A stretch of 64,000 nt of DNA from Planctomycetia bacterium (GTDB taxonomy: Bacteria; Planctomycetota; Phycisphaerae; UBA1845; Fen-1342), in the NCBI GenBank assembly GCA_015709575.1, contig CP054190.1:2788616-2852615 (forward strand), given 5' to 3'. Of the stretch, positions 27,496 to 36,169 are shown in pieces. Positions within the stretch are counted from its first letter, which is position 1. Every line of letters starts with the position of its first letter. A program made the translations under genes and the position numbers. The notes under the pieces were generated by a model. It ran no database searches and had not been told where the DNA came from. It was given only the letters and a program-made list of their open reading frames with translations.

Positions 27496-27824
27496 AGGTG
27501 GTCCGACCGGCCGGAGTCATGGAACCTGTTCCTCGTCACCCATGCGCCACGACTACCCTGCCGGGCCGGCCGGCCCCCCGGTTGCCACTGACTGGAATCG
27601 GCCGCTAATCTTCGGTATACCCCGCAGGCGTTCGGGCGAACGGTGTCCAACGCGTGGCGGCCTACGGGCGATTTTAGTCAGAGCGTGCCGACTCGCAGCC
27701 GGTGCAGCGTCGCGCGGACAGACCCGCCTGGCCCGGCGGATTGCGGCCGGCGCGGAAGCGCCTGTTCAGAGCGGCCGGACCCCGGTACAGCATCGCCGAT
27801 GCCGGCGTCGCTGCGAACTGCGTC
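27496..27824. other. Intergenic stretch before tRNA-Thr
   Basis: About 330 bp with no coding potential I can support and no recognised RNA. It may hold the ggt and tRNA promoters; no clear boxes were identified. Confidence 0.4.
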
Positions 27825-27897
27825 GCCACCGTAGCTCAATTGGCAGAGCAGCGGTTTTGTAAACCGCAGGTTGCGGGTTCGAGTCCCGCCGGTGGCT
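27825..27897 (+). tRNA. tRNA-Thr(TGT)
   Basis: 73 nt without CCA. The acceptor GCCACCG (27825-27831) pairs with CGGTGGC (27890-27896), discriminator T. The D-arm is GCTC-AATTGGCA-GAGC, the anticodon stem GCGGT/ACCGC with loop TTTGTAA and anticodon TGT, and the T-arm GCGGG-TTCGAGT-CCCGC. The tRNA lies at the start of the accessory region, but no duplicated 3' end of this tRNA is visible, so it does not look like the attachment site used here. Confidence 0.97.
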
Positions 27898-28189
27898 TTC
27901 CCTCCTGATGCCACGATAGCTCGCGCGGCGACGCCTTTCTCCGCGTGACTCAACGACTTGCGCGCCGCGCTCGGTGCTGCCGCCGCGCTCGCGGCAATGC
28001 GCCCGGTCGCGTCCGCTGGCGTCGATTCGCGCTCCGATTGCCTGCACTTTTGCAGCGCGCTTCCGTCGTCGGAATCCTCTGATTCGGCCGCGCTGGCAAC
28101 GGACTCCTGCGCAGCGCGCTCGGCCCGACCGTGGTCGGTGCCCGTGGCCCGCGTCGCGACCCGCTGCGGCTCGCCAGCCGGCTTGGGAG
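27898..28189. other. Intergenic, no recognisable gene
   Basis: Roughly 290 bp between tRNA-Thr and the integrase remnant. Open frames exist on both strands but look like GC-rich shadows and show no family motif. It may be decayed mobile-element DNA. Confidence 0.4.
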
Positions 28190-28551
28190 AATGCCGTCAC
28201 GGGTGAGTCACCGTACAGCAGCGTGACGGGCTTGAGTGAGTCCTTCACGTTGTGAAGCTCGCCGGTCGGCTCGCCGCTTTTCACGTAGTGCCGCTTCGCG
28301 TGCTCGATGTAGGCGAGAATTAGCTCGTTCACGATGACCGACGAACTCGCCGCGACCGTCTCGCTGGTTCGTAGGGCAAGCTGCTTACCGTTTGCGAGCC
28401 ATTCGGCGATGACCCGCTTTTAGGCGGTTCGACTTTCGGGCGTTCCGTACTTGCAGAGATGGATGTCGCGGCCGTTCAAGCGAACAACCGCAAGGCCTTT
28501 CGGCTTGTGAAGACGATACGACGGAATCTCGTGAGCAGGAGTGCGGGCCAT
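28190..28551 (-). pseudogene. Tyrosine recombinase, N-terminal remnant
   Basis: The reading from ATG 28551 (MARTPAHEIPSYRLHKPKGL ... GRDIHLCKYGTPESR) parallels the N-terminal domain of the island integrase at 53571. A TAA at 28420-28422 replaces the Tyr codon after ESR; the same frame then continues KRVIAEWLANGK ... NELILAYIEHAKRHYVKSGEPTGEL to about YGDSPVT, after which similarity stops. Only the first 120 residues or so remain; no catalytic domain. It is the relic of an earlier element at the same site. Confidence 0.8.
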
Positions 28552-28572
28552 GGATAGCGGCTCCGAAGCTCG

Positions 28573-28594
28573 GAAAGTGGTACGTACCACTTTC
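28573..28594. promoter_or_regulatory. Perfect 22-bp palindrome before integrase remnant
   Basis: GAAAGTGGTAC followed directly by its exact reverse complement GTACCACTTTC. It sits about 22 bp upstream of the remnant integrase start, in the place where the other two integrase copies carry a shorter palindrome; likely an operator. Confidence 0.65.
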
Positions 28595-28670
28595 GAAGGC
28601 TTCAAAAGCCGCACTGCCCGACGTTGGACAGGTACGCTAACTCGCGTTCGGCACAGCCATTATATCAGCA

Positions 28671-28711
28671 GCGGGCGAAGGGATTCGAACCCTCGACGTC
28701 CAGCTTGGGAA
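28671..28711. repeat. attL-like copy of tRNA-Gly 3' end (41 bp)
   Basis: It matches 53688-53728 exactly over 41 bp, covering the acceptor 3' strand, T-arm and anticodon stem/loop part of tRNA-Gly; then the sequence diverges, so no complete tRNA is present. This is the expected result of integration into a tRNA gene and marks the left boundary of the inserted DNA. Confidence 0.88.
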
Positions 28712-28863
28712 CGCCAAGCCGCCCTGCCGGGAACGCGCAAACGACGCTACCAACGCGGGTTGCGGATTGCAAGCTCTGCGAGAGTTTGCGGCCTGTTAGC
28801 GCACTTTTCGTCCCGCCGCGCGGTGTACACCGCGCGAATCTCCCCCCGGAGCAGCCCGTTCCT

Positions 28864-29026
28864 AGCGTCATCGAAGTGCTGGACCGTTTCGGCATCTACG
28901 CGCTGGAACTCTCCGCCCCGGGCGCGGTTGATGGCCTGGCAGCCATGTATGGGCGTGAGCACGTTGTCGTGCTGAACTCGACCGTTTCGAACGATCGCGC
29001 CCGGATGAACGCTGCGCACGAGCTAG
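28864..29026 (+). pseudogene. ImmA/IrrE-like metallopeptidase fragment
   Basis: Translation gives SVIEVLDRFGIYALEL ... YGREHVVVLNSTVSNDRARMNAAHELA, a fold like the ImmA/IrrE peptidases whose HExxH zinc site begins at the final HEL. The frame is cut exactly there by the left end of the IS1182-like element, and the sequence after the IS does not continue the motif, so the gene is dead. Confidence 0.6.
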
Positions 29027-30484
29027 CAGCCCGTTGAACAACCGGCGTTTCGCTATGCGGCCTCCAGCTGGCGCGCGTCGGGCATGTCGAGCGGGGGTCT
29101 CCGGTTCCGACAGTGAAGCGGCGCGATGCGGATGACCAACCCGCGCCACAGACCCTTTGCGACGGCCAACAGCGCCGCGCAGGCCGCGACGGCCCGGCCC
29201 TGCAGGCTTCGCGGCGTGCCGACCCCGAACAGCTTCCGCAGGATCACGCCCAGATTATGCGCCGCCGCGTGAATCACGTAGCGCTTCGCCACGTTCTCCA
29301 ACCCCCGCAGCCAGCTTCGCCTCCCGCCGCCGGTCTCGCAGGTGTGCGCGAAGCTGCGTTCGCAGAGCACACGCCGGAGCCGCTGGAGTCGTCGCCCCCG
29401 GCGCCCATGAATTCGGCGGCGGTTGTTGCGGAAAGCCCGCTCCTGCTCCGCGGGCTTGTCGCCCCAGACACGCGACTGCGACTCATCCTTCTCGCTGATG
29501 TACGTGCGAATGCCCCACGCGGCACACTGCGCCAACGTTTCATTCTTGTGATACCCGCTGTCGGTCGCCAGATCGCGGAGTTCGCTCTTGCTGCCCGCCC
29601 GCATCAGATTCAGCTGCGCCGCCACCAGCGTCTGCGTCAGGCTCTCCGGATCGCTGCGGTCCCCCGGCTGCACCGTCGCCGCCAGCAGCAGCTCGCTCTC
29701 CAGGTCCACTGCGTGCTCGGCCTTGTGCGCGATGTGCGTCGTGCCGTCCTTCATCTTCGCAATCCGGCCGTCCGGCTCGGTCGTCGACTGCCAGTCGTCA
29801 TTCGAGAGCTTCTTGCCCTTGCGCTTCTGGTCGAACCTTTTCAGATCATCGTCGGTCGGATCTTCGATGCCCGCTTCTTTCGCCAGCCGCCGCAGGTACT
29901 GCCTGTAATCCTCGCCCGTATCCTTGCGGACGATGCTCTTGAGCGCCGCATTGGCCTCCAGCAGCGTCGCATCCACGCCAACCGCCTGACCCTTCAGCAG
30001 CTTCCTGAGCTGCGCGATCCCCAGCACGAACGCGAAGACCTCCTCGTGCACCTCCAGCGGCAGCCGCTTGCGAATGTTCGTCAGCGACGAATGGTCCGGC
30101 GTCGTCTCCGTCAGGCCGAATCCCAGGAAGCTCTTGAGTGAGTTCGAGTCCGCACACCGCCACGCGATCCCACGCTGGCTCTCCAGCCCCTCGAAGTAGC
30201 CGATCAGCAGCATCCGGAAGTACACCCCCGGCGGAATCCCCGGCCGGCCCTGCTCGGCGTAAAACGTCCGGCAGCGCTCCTCGACCCAGCGATCGAACTC
30301 CGCTTCACCCAACAGCTTGTTGAGCTGGTCGTAGAACGGATGACCCGGCCCCCGCGCCACCCTCGCAGCCGGAATCCACAGCTCTTCCTGCCGCTCGCCG
30401 CCACGCTGTCCCAACGCCATCACGCGTCCTCCTTGACACTTCCATTATCACACGGCCGGCAAGGGGTTTTTCAACGGGCTGCTA
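29024..30484 (-). mobile_element. IS1182-family-like insertion sequence
   Basis: About 1.46 kb bounded by perfect 15-bp terminal inverted repeats: TAGCAGCCCGTTGAA (29024-29038) and its reverse complement (30470-30484). It carries one transposase gene. No obvious target duplication is visible, which is common in this family. It interrupts an ImmA-like gene. Confidence 0.85.
29053..30423 (-). CDS. IS1182-family transposase
   Basis: 456-aa DDE transposase. The N-terminal domain begins HPFYDQLNKLLGEAEFDRWVEERC and YFRMLLIGYFEGLESQRGIAWRCADS. The catalytic core includes VGVDATLLEANAA (first Asp), the substrate-mimic region STTEPDGRIAKMKDGTTHIAHKAEHAVD, LATDSGYHKNETL (second Asp) and RSFAHTCETGGGRR, with ERSFAH holding the Glu. 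Length is normal. It appears intact, so the IS could still be active. Confidence 0.85.
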   Translation of the reverse strand: MMALGQRGGERQEELWIPAARVARGPGHPFYDQLNKLLGEAEFDRWVEERCRTFYAEQGRPGIPPGVYFRMLLIGYFEGLESQRGIAWRCADSNSLKSFLGFGLTETTPDHSSLTNIRKRLPLEVHEEVFAFVLGIAQLRKLLKGQAVGVDATLLEANAALKSIVRKDTGEDYRQYLRRLAKEAGIEDPTDDDLKRFDQKRKGKKLSNDDWQSTTEPDGRIAKMKDGTTHIAHKAEHAVDLESELLLAATVQPGDRSDPESLTQTLVAAQLNLMRAGSKSELRDLATDSGYHKNETLAQCAAWGIRTYISEKDESQSRVWGDKPAEQERAFRNNRRRIHGRRGRRLQRLRRVLCERSFAHTCETGGGRRSWLRGLENVAKRYVIHAAAHNLGVILRKLFGVGTPRSLQGRAVAACAALLAVAKGLWRGLVIRIAPLHCRNRRPPLDMPDARQLEAA

Positions 30485-30704
30485 AGGCGTCCGGGTGGGA
30501 GGGCGACTGCGATTGGGGCGACTGGGGCGACTGGCAATTGCGACTCGGACACGCGGATTCACTTCGCTGCACGGACGTCTCGCACCGCGGCAAGTCCGCG
30601 TCGGGAACTGGCACCGATGGGTTCCGCGTCCGCGCAGCGGCTTGGCCAGTGGATGCTCCTGCCGTCCTCGGCCGTCCTCGTCGCGACTCGCCCGGTCGAG
30701 GGCG
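30485..30704. other. Intergenic, contains long inverted repeat edge
   Basis: No gene supported. An exact 12-bp inverted repeat, TCCTCGTCGCGA (30675-30686) with TCGCGACGAGGA (30717-30728), spans the end of the next gene and could be a terminator-like or centromere-like structure of the partition operon. Confidence 0.45.
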
Positions 30705-31262
30705 TCAGCCCCCTGGTCGCGACGAGGATGGACGCAGGACGGCACACCTTTCCCCCGCACCTGCCGGGTCGGTCCCGACTCTGAGCGGCTCGTCCGCAAC
30801 GGCTTGAAAACCCGTTACGCCGTGCAATCCCGCGCCAATCACTCGCGCGAGGTAGCGTTCCAGGTCGGTTTTCGCTTGGCGTTGACCTCGCCCGTTGACG
30901 CATCGAGCAACTGTCTCCATTTGTGTCGCTGCATTCCGAATCAGCGGCAAGGCAGGGCGCACGACAAGAAGCATGGCCCGGATGATCTGGCTGGCGTTCA
31001 ATCGCCTGCCGGTGCTTTGATACAGGGTGGAGGTCACTTCTATCAGCGTGGCGTCTGTCTCCGGCGACAGAATGAACTCGCGCTTGATGTATTGTCGGGC
31101 GCAGACCGATGTCGCGTCGTGCGAAGGCACTGGCAGTTGGCCTCGAACCGGTGTCTGAACCGGCGCGAGCGCGGCGGTTGCGATTGCGGGACTGAGCAGT
31201 CGGGCGACGCTACCCCTCATTTCGTGGTTCGCGATTCGCCGTGCCATACCTACGTCGCCCAT
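30705..31262 (-). CDS. Small ParA-linked protein with RHH-like segment
   Basis: 185 aa (or 180 from the sixth-codon ATG). The centre, IKREFILSPETDATLIEVTSTL followed by NASQIIRAMLLVV, has the strand-helix-helix pattern of ribbon-helix-helix DNA-binding proteins, the fold of Omega/ParG-type ParB partners. Its start overlaps the parA stop by 13 bases, so it is coupled to parA. The N- and C-terminal regions are low-complexity. It probably binds the octamer iterons upstream of parA; this is inference. Confidence 0.6.
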   Translation of the reverse strand: MGDVGMARRIANHEMRGSVARLLSPAIATAALAPVQTPVRGQLPVPSHDATSVCARQYIKREFILSPETDATLIEVTSTLYQSTGRRLNASQIIRAMLLVVRPALPLIRNAATQMETVARCVNGRGQRQAKTDLERYLARVIGAGLHGVTGFQAVADEPLRVGTDPAGAGERCAVLRPSSSRPGG

Positions 31263-32155
31263 CCCAGCATGACGTCTGTGAGCGAGAGTTCCGGCGCATG
31301 CGGCGTGCGGCAGCGCGCGGTGCTCAGCGGGGCAACGTTGCCGGCCAGGAACGCCTCGCGGTTCAGCACGCGCTGTTCGACTTCCGCCGCGAGCCGCAGG
31401 TACTGCTGGGCAACCGGAAGGCGCATCGTCGCTCCATCCTGAAACAGCGTAACGCCGCGACCCGACAACTCGGGCAGGATGACCGCCTGCGAAATGTGCG
31501 TCTCGAACATCCGCCCAGGCAGCGCTTCGCCAACGACCTGCTCCAGTTCGGCGCGGAGTCGCGTGGCACGACCGTCGACGTTGCTGAAAGCGACGCCGAG
31601 CACTTCCAGTCGCCGGTTGCAGTGACAGCGCACCTCGGCGATGTCGAGCAGTGCTTCGTTCATGCCGGCCAGCGACAGCGGATGTGGAAACGCGGAGAGC
31701 AGGAACCAGTCGGCGCTCGCATACGCGGCGACCGTGGTCGTCTCGGCGGCGGCCGGCGCGGTGTCCAGCAGGATGAAGTCGTAGTGCTCCCTTGCCTCCG
31801 CGAGCGGCCGGTCGAGAATGGTGGTGCGGTCGATGAATCGTGATAGACGCACGTCGAGTTCGGAGAGCTGCGCTCGCGACGGAATCAGTTCAACGTTGGC
31901 AGGCATGTTGTCGGCGATGGCCAGCACGTGAACGGGCTCTCGCGTGGTCAGCAGCTCAAGCGTGCCGGCAAATCCGTTCGGCGCGACGCCGAGGTGCTTG
32001 GTCGCTCCCGCGGCTGCGTCCAGGTCGATGATCAGGCAGCGGTAGCCGCCCAGTCCCAGCGCCGCGGCCAAGTGGACGGTGACTGTCGTCTTGCCGACCC
32101 CGCCTTTCGCGTTGCCGACGGCGATGACGATTCCGAGTGGTTGTTTGGCCGTCAT
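31250..32155 (-). CDS. parA: ParA-family partition ATPase
   Basis: 301-aa Walker-type ATPase that moves DNA cargo over the nucleoid. The deviant Walker A is at the N-terminus (NAKGGVGKTTVTVHLA), Walker A' in LIIDLDAAAGATKHLG and Walker B in FILLDTAPAAAETT. GGAGG lies three bases before ATG 32155. The gene heads a two-gene operon with a putative RHH partner and is preceded by phased repeats. A partition module suggests the element was once, or still can be, extrachromosomal. Confidence 0.9.
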   Translation of the reverse strand: MTAKQPLGIVIAVGNAKGGVGKTTVTVHLAAALGLGGYRCLIIDLDAAAGATKHLGVAPNGFAGTLELLTTREPVHVLAIADNMPANVELIPSRAQLSELDVRLSRFIDRTTILDRPLAEAREHYDFILLDTAPAAAETTTVAAYASADWFLLSAFPHPLSLAGMNEALLDIAEVRCHCNRRLEVLGVAFSNVDGRATRLRAELEQVVGEALPGRMFETHISQAVILPELSGRGVTLFQDGATMRLPVAQQYLRLAAEVEQRVLNREAFLAGNVAPLSTARCRTPHAPELSLTDVMLGWAT

Positions 32156-32171
32156 CTTCCTCCTGATCTCG

Positions 32172-32322
32172 CACCGGCATTCCGGAGTTCCGGGCTGCCT
32201 GTAACCCACGGATAGCACGCGTTCCGTTGCCGCGCAAGCACTTGTTTCGCAGGGTTGGCTCGCACGTGCCGGAGTGCCGGCCTTCCGGCATCCCGGCATT
32301 CCGGTGTGCAGGACTGCCGGAG
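32172..32322. repeat. 8-bp phased iterons upstream of parA
   Basis: Seven consecutive octamers cover 32267-32322: TGCCGGAG, TGCCGGCC, TTCCGGCA, TCCCGGCA, TTCCGGTG, TGCAGGAC, TGCCGGAG. A second shorter run (CACCGGCA, TTCCGGAG, TTCCGGGC, TGCCTGTA) covers 32172-32203, next to parA. Runs of short phased repeats are the binding pattern of RHH centromere proteins; they may also autoregulate parA. Confidence 0.65.
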
Positions 32323-32630
32323 CGCATGAATCCCTCTTGCGCCGGAGAATCGGAGCGCGTTAGCGTGCATCCTGATCCTCTGGGCTTGGAAGCGTCGGAA
32401 TCGCGGATGAGTCTGGGAGGAGGAGTGAATGCAGGAAAAAGCTGGCTGCACTGCCGGCCGGAGGATGCCGAACGCGGCAGCGCCAGGACGATCTCGCACA
32501 TCGAACCTAGCGCACTCGCGCTATCGCGTCAATCCGTGTCTTCAGTCGTGACGATTCGCGTCCGTCAGCCCCTGCGCGGGTCACGCGGACACCCGCGGTG
32601 AGCGTCCGCTCAAACAGCGATTGATTGCGT

Positions 32631-34088
32631 ATGGACAGGAACAGGGTCACGGCTAACGCGCCGCGTGGAACATGGCGTGGAACACGTCGAAAGAGTGAGT
32701 TTGCAGCGCGGAAGCCGGTAGGCGGGTTCTGCTTCGTCCCGGCGATGGCCATTCTGAGCCTCTGGTGGGCCTACAGGCAGGCGATCGTCGGTCTGTTGGA
32801 GATTCGGGTATGGCTCGCGGCTTTCGAGGCCGTGGCGCGGCGCTGCGGCGCTCGCGACAAACGTCGCCGGCGGTTCGTGGAACACGAGCTGGCGCGGCTA
32901 GTGGGCGTGCCAGAAGAGCGCGTCCGACGTTCGCTGCGACGGTTGGAGCTCGCTGGTTTTCTGCGCTGGTCGGAAGCGGCGATTCGATTCGGATATGGTA
33001 GCGAGGGGTTCAGCGACGATGAGCGGACCGAGCTGCAGGCGTTTGTTGAAGGCGTCCAGAATCACCGCCGCAAAGTGCCGCTGCCGCGCAGCGTGCTCAA
33101 GCTGCTCTGCAGGGCGACTCGCCCGGTACTCATCGCGACGGTGCTCGGCCATGCGCTGCGATGCTTGTATTACCGCAATGGTGCTTGTTGTCCGGACGGT
33201 CGCTGCAAGGCGTCCTGGGTTGCGGATTTCTTCGATGTCGACGCCCGGAACGTAAAGGCGGCTCGAACGGAGCTGGTGCGGTCGGGCGTACTCATTCGGG
33301 ATGCCTCCAATCAACGCTCAATGAACCGCTGGGGACCGCGCGTCCGCTTCAATCTCTCGTGGCGGCCGAATGGCCAACCGGCACGTCAATCGCCACCCCT
33401 CGGCGCCCAAAAACCGGCCGAATCACCACCCCCTAAGAGGAACCGGGAACTCGTTTCACGATCTTGGAACCAGAAACCCGCCGCGCGCGGTCCGGATGGT
33501 GCTTGCGCATCGGGGACGAGGAAATGTCAGCCCGGAATTGAGCACCTTGCACCGCTCGATCTGGCGGCACCGGAGCGCATCGCCCAGTTCTACGCGAGCG
33601 CCGTGCAGCGGAGTCTCATCCGCCACTCGGAGAGCGAACGGCTGAACGTCTTCGCTGCGGCGGAGCACGCGAAGACACACGGCACCAGGAACCCCTGCGG
33701 GCTGTTCGTGTGGCTGGTCAAGCAGCGACGCTGGAGCTACCTGACGCTGCAGGATGAAGACGACGCGCGACATGCGATTCAGTCGTTGGACGAACGCGCG
33801 TTCGCGTCTCATTTCAGAACGCCGGCGAGACGGCCGACTCAAAACGGTTCGGCCTCCGACGCCGCGCGGAGCGCTTCGCCGGAGGCCGCTCGGCGATTGC
33901 TCGCCGGTACCAATCGGTCAGATTACCCGATGCTGACCCATCCGGCAGCATCCTGCAACGAGCGAACTGTCGGTGTCAGCGTCAGCAGCAGGCGAGCGAT
34001 GGAATCCTGGTCCATTTGCCGTACGCCGTCCGTCGCCATCGGGTCCTCGCCCCCGCGAGGCCGGCAGGCCCTTGGGACCCGATGGTGA
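32631..34088 (+). CDS. Replication-initiator-like winged-helix protein
   Basis: About 485 aa. Two winged-helix-like segments are visible, LARLVGVPEERVRRSLRRLELAGFLRW (early) and ASWVADFFDVDARNVKAARTELVRSGVLI (middle), an arrangement typical of plasmid-type initiators and related regulators. A basic/Pro linker and a C-terminal domain (ERIAQFYASAVQ ... GLFVWLVKQRRW) follow. It is divergent from parA with the iterons in between, a usual layout for rep/par modules. The start is uncertain (32631 or 32745; no SD). The extreme C-terminus is low-complexity. Confidence 0.55.
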   Translation: MDRNRVTANAPRGTWRGTRRKSEFAARKPVGGFCFVPAMAILSLWWAYRQAIVGLLEIRVWLAAFEAVARRCGARDKRRRRFVEHELARLVGVPEERVRRSLRRLELAGFLRWSEAAIRFGYGSEGFSDDERTELQAFVEGVQNHRRKVPLPRSVLKLLCRATRPVLIATVLGHALRCLYYRNGACCPDGRCKASWVADFFDVDARNVKAARTELVRSGVLIRDASNQRSMNRWGPRVRFNLSWRPNGQPARQSPPLGAQKPAESPPPKRNRELVSRSWNQKPAARGPDGACASGTRKCQPGIEHLAPLDLAAPERIAQFYASAVQRSLIRHSESERLNVFAAAEHAKTHGTRNPCGLFVWLVKQRRWSYLTLQDEDDARHAIQSLDERAFASHFRTPARRPTQNGSASDAARSASPEAARRLLAGTNRSDYPMLTHPAASCNERTVGVSVSSRRAMESWSICRTPSVAIGSSPPRGRQALGTRW

Positions 34089-34216
34089 CGGACGCGCATG
34101 CCCCTGTTGCCGGTGCCGGCCCCGAGCCGGAGGGTTCCTCGTCGTAGAAGCCATTCGGAATCAGCGGCACAATGAGCACTCGACTCGCGGTTCCGTCGAA
34201 AAGAGAGTGGCTCGTC

Positions 34217-34798
34217 ATGATCTGGTTCACTGCCGACACGCACTTCGGTCACGCGAACATCATCCAGCATTGCCATCGCCCGTTCGCAAACGTCGAAGAG
34301 ATGGACCGGGCACTGGTCGCGAACATCAACGCGCGCGTGAAATCCGGCGACACGCTCTATCATCTGGGTGATTTCGCGTTCCGTGGCGCGAAGCCGTCGT
34401 TCTATCGCGATCAGATCCGCTGCCGCCGACTGATTTTGATTCTCGGCAATCACGACCCGCAGACTGCGGCCGGTTATCCCAAGCCGGATTTCGCGGCGCA
34501 CTTCAGCGAAGTCCACCCGCTCCTGCGCATTAAGGTCGCGGTGAACGGCTCCTCGCAGATCATCATCCTGTGTCACTACGCCATGCGGGTCTGGGACCGG
34601 GCCCATTACGGCACCTGGCACCTGTTCGGGCACAGCCACGGTTCGCTGCCTGACGATCCGTGCGCGCGTTCCTGCGACGTGGGCGTAGACCACAACGCCT
34701 TTCAGCCGCTCAGCCTGGATGAGATTGCCACGATCATGAACCGCAAGCAGTTTCAGCCGATCGACCACCACCGACCGGAATCGCCAAGTGAGTTATGA
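34217..34798 (+). CDS. Calcineurin-like metallophosphoesterase
   Basis: 193 aa. The metal-binding motifs are complete: TADTHFGH at the N-terminus, LYHLGDFAFRG, ILGNHDP, CHYAMRVWD and FGHSHG. The compact size and the TADTHFGHxNII start match the small phage/plasmid-type phosphoesterases. The substrate is unknown. AGAGAG lies about 9 nt before ATG 34217; an in-frame ATG at 34172 would add 15 residues. It sits between the Rep-like gene and the HipBST set. Confidence 0.85.
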   Translation: MIWFTADTHFGHANIIQHCHRPFANVEEMDRALVANINARVKSGDTLYHLGDFAFRGAKPSFYRDQIRCRRLILILGNHDPQTAAGYPKPDFAAHFSEVHPLLRIKVAVNGSSQIIILCHYAMRVWDRAHYGTWHLFGHSHGSLPDDPCARSCDVGVDHNAFQPLSLDEIATIMNRKQFQPIDHHRPESPSEL

Positions 34799-34901
34799 AG
34801 ACCTCCTCAGGCTGTGACCGCCACGCGAGTAGCCGATTGGTGCCGCATTACCACATCGCGTAGCCAATTCCGGCGCATGCGAATTGTGCGTCGCCCAAAA
34901 C

Positions 34902-35822
34902 TCAGTCGCGCAATGCCGCTCCGCGCTCCGTCAGAAGCTCTTTCAGTGCAGCTTTCTGCTCGGCCGGCAGAAAGCACGACTCGATTGCGTCATTCGCAGC
35001 CTCCTCAACCGACGCCTGCTTTTCCAGGACGCGCTGCGCCGTCTTCTTTGGAATCGCGCAGTACTCCGCGAATTCAACCCACGTCTTGCGAGTGAGCTTG
35101 GACTTCTTGCCGAGCACGGGTAGCGCCAGCGGGTCATCTGGAATGACGAGTCGCGTGCTGACCAGGTCGTACGCCGGCGTGAGTCGCATGATGCCCTGCG
35201 TATCCGTGAACAGCGACAGGTTCTTCAGGTGCAGGTCGCCGTTGCCGGTCCACCAGGCGAAAAGCAGCAGGCGGTAGAGCTTCAGGATCTCGATCAACGG
35301 CTCGGACGCATACTTTCGCAACAGCCGCACGCAGAGTTCGGCCGAACCTTCGTACTTGTCCTTGGGCGACTGCTCGGCGAGTTGGCAGAAGTCCTCCTGC
35401 CGCAGCTTGCGGCCGTCGGGCAGGCGATCGAAACGCTTCGAGATGAACGCCAGCGAGCCGTCGCTGAGCGCCACCAGACCAGACGGGGGCACCTCGATCT
35501 CGACCAGCTTCGCAAGACAGGTCGTGACGTGTTCGTTCTCGGGCAACGCGGGGAACGTCTCGGTCTGCGGCTTCAGGATGTAGCGCCCGCCGTCCGCAGC
35601 GACCTGAAGCGTCTCGCGGTCGGTGGTCAGCGTGACCGAGATTTTCTTTTGCACGCCGGACAGGGACGAACGACCGACCATCGCGAGGCCCGCGGTGTGG
35701 AGCTTGGCGAGACTGATGTCGAGTTGCGGCACCTTCGCCGAGCCGAACAATCCGCGCAGGCAGGCCGCGTGATACTCCTGGTCACGAACCGGTTTCAGGC
35801 ACATGCGGCAGACGAAACTCAT
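34902..35822 (-). CDS. hipT: HipT toxin kinase
   Basis: 306-aa Ser/Thr kinase of the HipA fold. It begins with a CxxC...C segment (VCRMCLKPVRDQEYHAACL), then a Gly/Ser-rich loop SSLSGVQKKISVTL, ATP-binding lysine in RYILKPQTE, catalytic loop GNGDLHLKNLSLF and metal site AYDLVSTRL. HipT toxins phosphorylate a tRNA synthetase (TrpRS in E. coli O127). It lacks the N-subdomain-1 of HipA, which is instead encoded by the upstream hipS. ATGA overlap with hipS. Confidence 0.88.
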   Translation of the reverse strand: MSFVCRMCLKPVRDQEYHAACLRGLFGSAKVPQLDISLAKLHTAGLAMVGRSSLSGVQKKISVTLTTDRETLQVAADGGRYILKPQTETFPALPENEHVTTCLAKLVEIEVPPSGLVALSDGSLAFISKRFDRLPDGRKLRQEDFCQLAEQSPKDKYEGSAELCVRLLRKYASEPLIEILKLYRLLLFAWWTGNGDLHLKNLSLFTDTQGIMRLTPAYDLVSTRLVIPDDPLALPVLGKKSKLTRKTWVEFAEYCAIPKKTAQRVLEKQASVEEAANDAIESCFLPAEQKAALKELLTERGAALRD

Positions 35823-36169
35823 TCGTCGCGCCCTCCGTCAGCTGCATTTTCAGACGGGACGATTTCGACGGCGCCGACGCAATCGGCGCACGTGGACAGG
35901 AGCAATCCGAACGCATCGTCCTTGGAGATCTTGAGCTTGCGTGTGGCCAGCTCCAGCAACCAGCCTTCGGGCAAAAGGTTCTCGAAGAACGGATGCAAGC
36001 CCTCGGTGGCGTACGGTTCGGTACGCAACGGGATCGTCACGGACACCGGGACCGCGTCCGCACGAGCAAGCCATTGCGCGTCATAGACGAACGTGACCTG
36101 TCGGCCAGCTTCGACGAGTGTGCCGACCTGCTGTCCGTCCAAGCGCACGATGGCACTACGTCGTCTCAT
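35819..36169 (-). CDS. hipS: HipS antitoxin (HipA N-subdomain)
   Basis: 116 aa corresponding to the HipA N-subdomain-1: VRLDGQQVGTLVEAGRQVTFVYD ... PVSVTIPLRTEPYATEGLHPFFENLLPEGWLLELATRKLKISKDDAFGLLLSTCADCVGAVEI. In HipBST systems HipS is the antitoxin while HipB enhances inhibition and represses the operon. It overlaps hipB by 14 bp and hipT by 4 bp. Confidence 0.85.
   Translation of the reverse strand: MRRRSAIVRLDGQQVGTLVEAGRQVTFVYDAQWLARADAVPVSVTIPLRTEPYATEGLHPFFENLLPEGWLLELATRKLKISKDDAFGLLLSTCADCVGAVEIVPSENAADGGRDE

Noticed and set aside
27825-27897. tRNA-Thr as the integration site of the island
   Set aside because: No duplicated 3' end of this tRNA was found, whereas tRNA-Gly has an exact 41-bp duplicate.
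28671-28711. A second tRNA-Gly gene
   Set aside because: Only the 3' 41 bp match; the 5' acceptor and D-arm are missing, so it is an attachment-site duplicate.
32267-32322. CRISPR array
   Set aside because: Repeats are 8 bp with no spacers; they fit partition iterons. No cas gene is present anywhere in the window.
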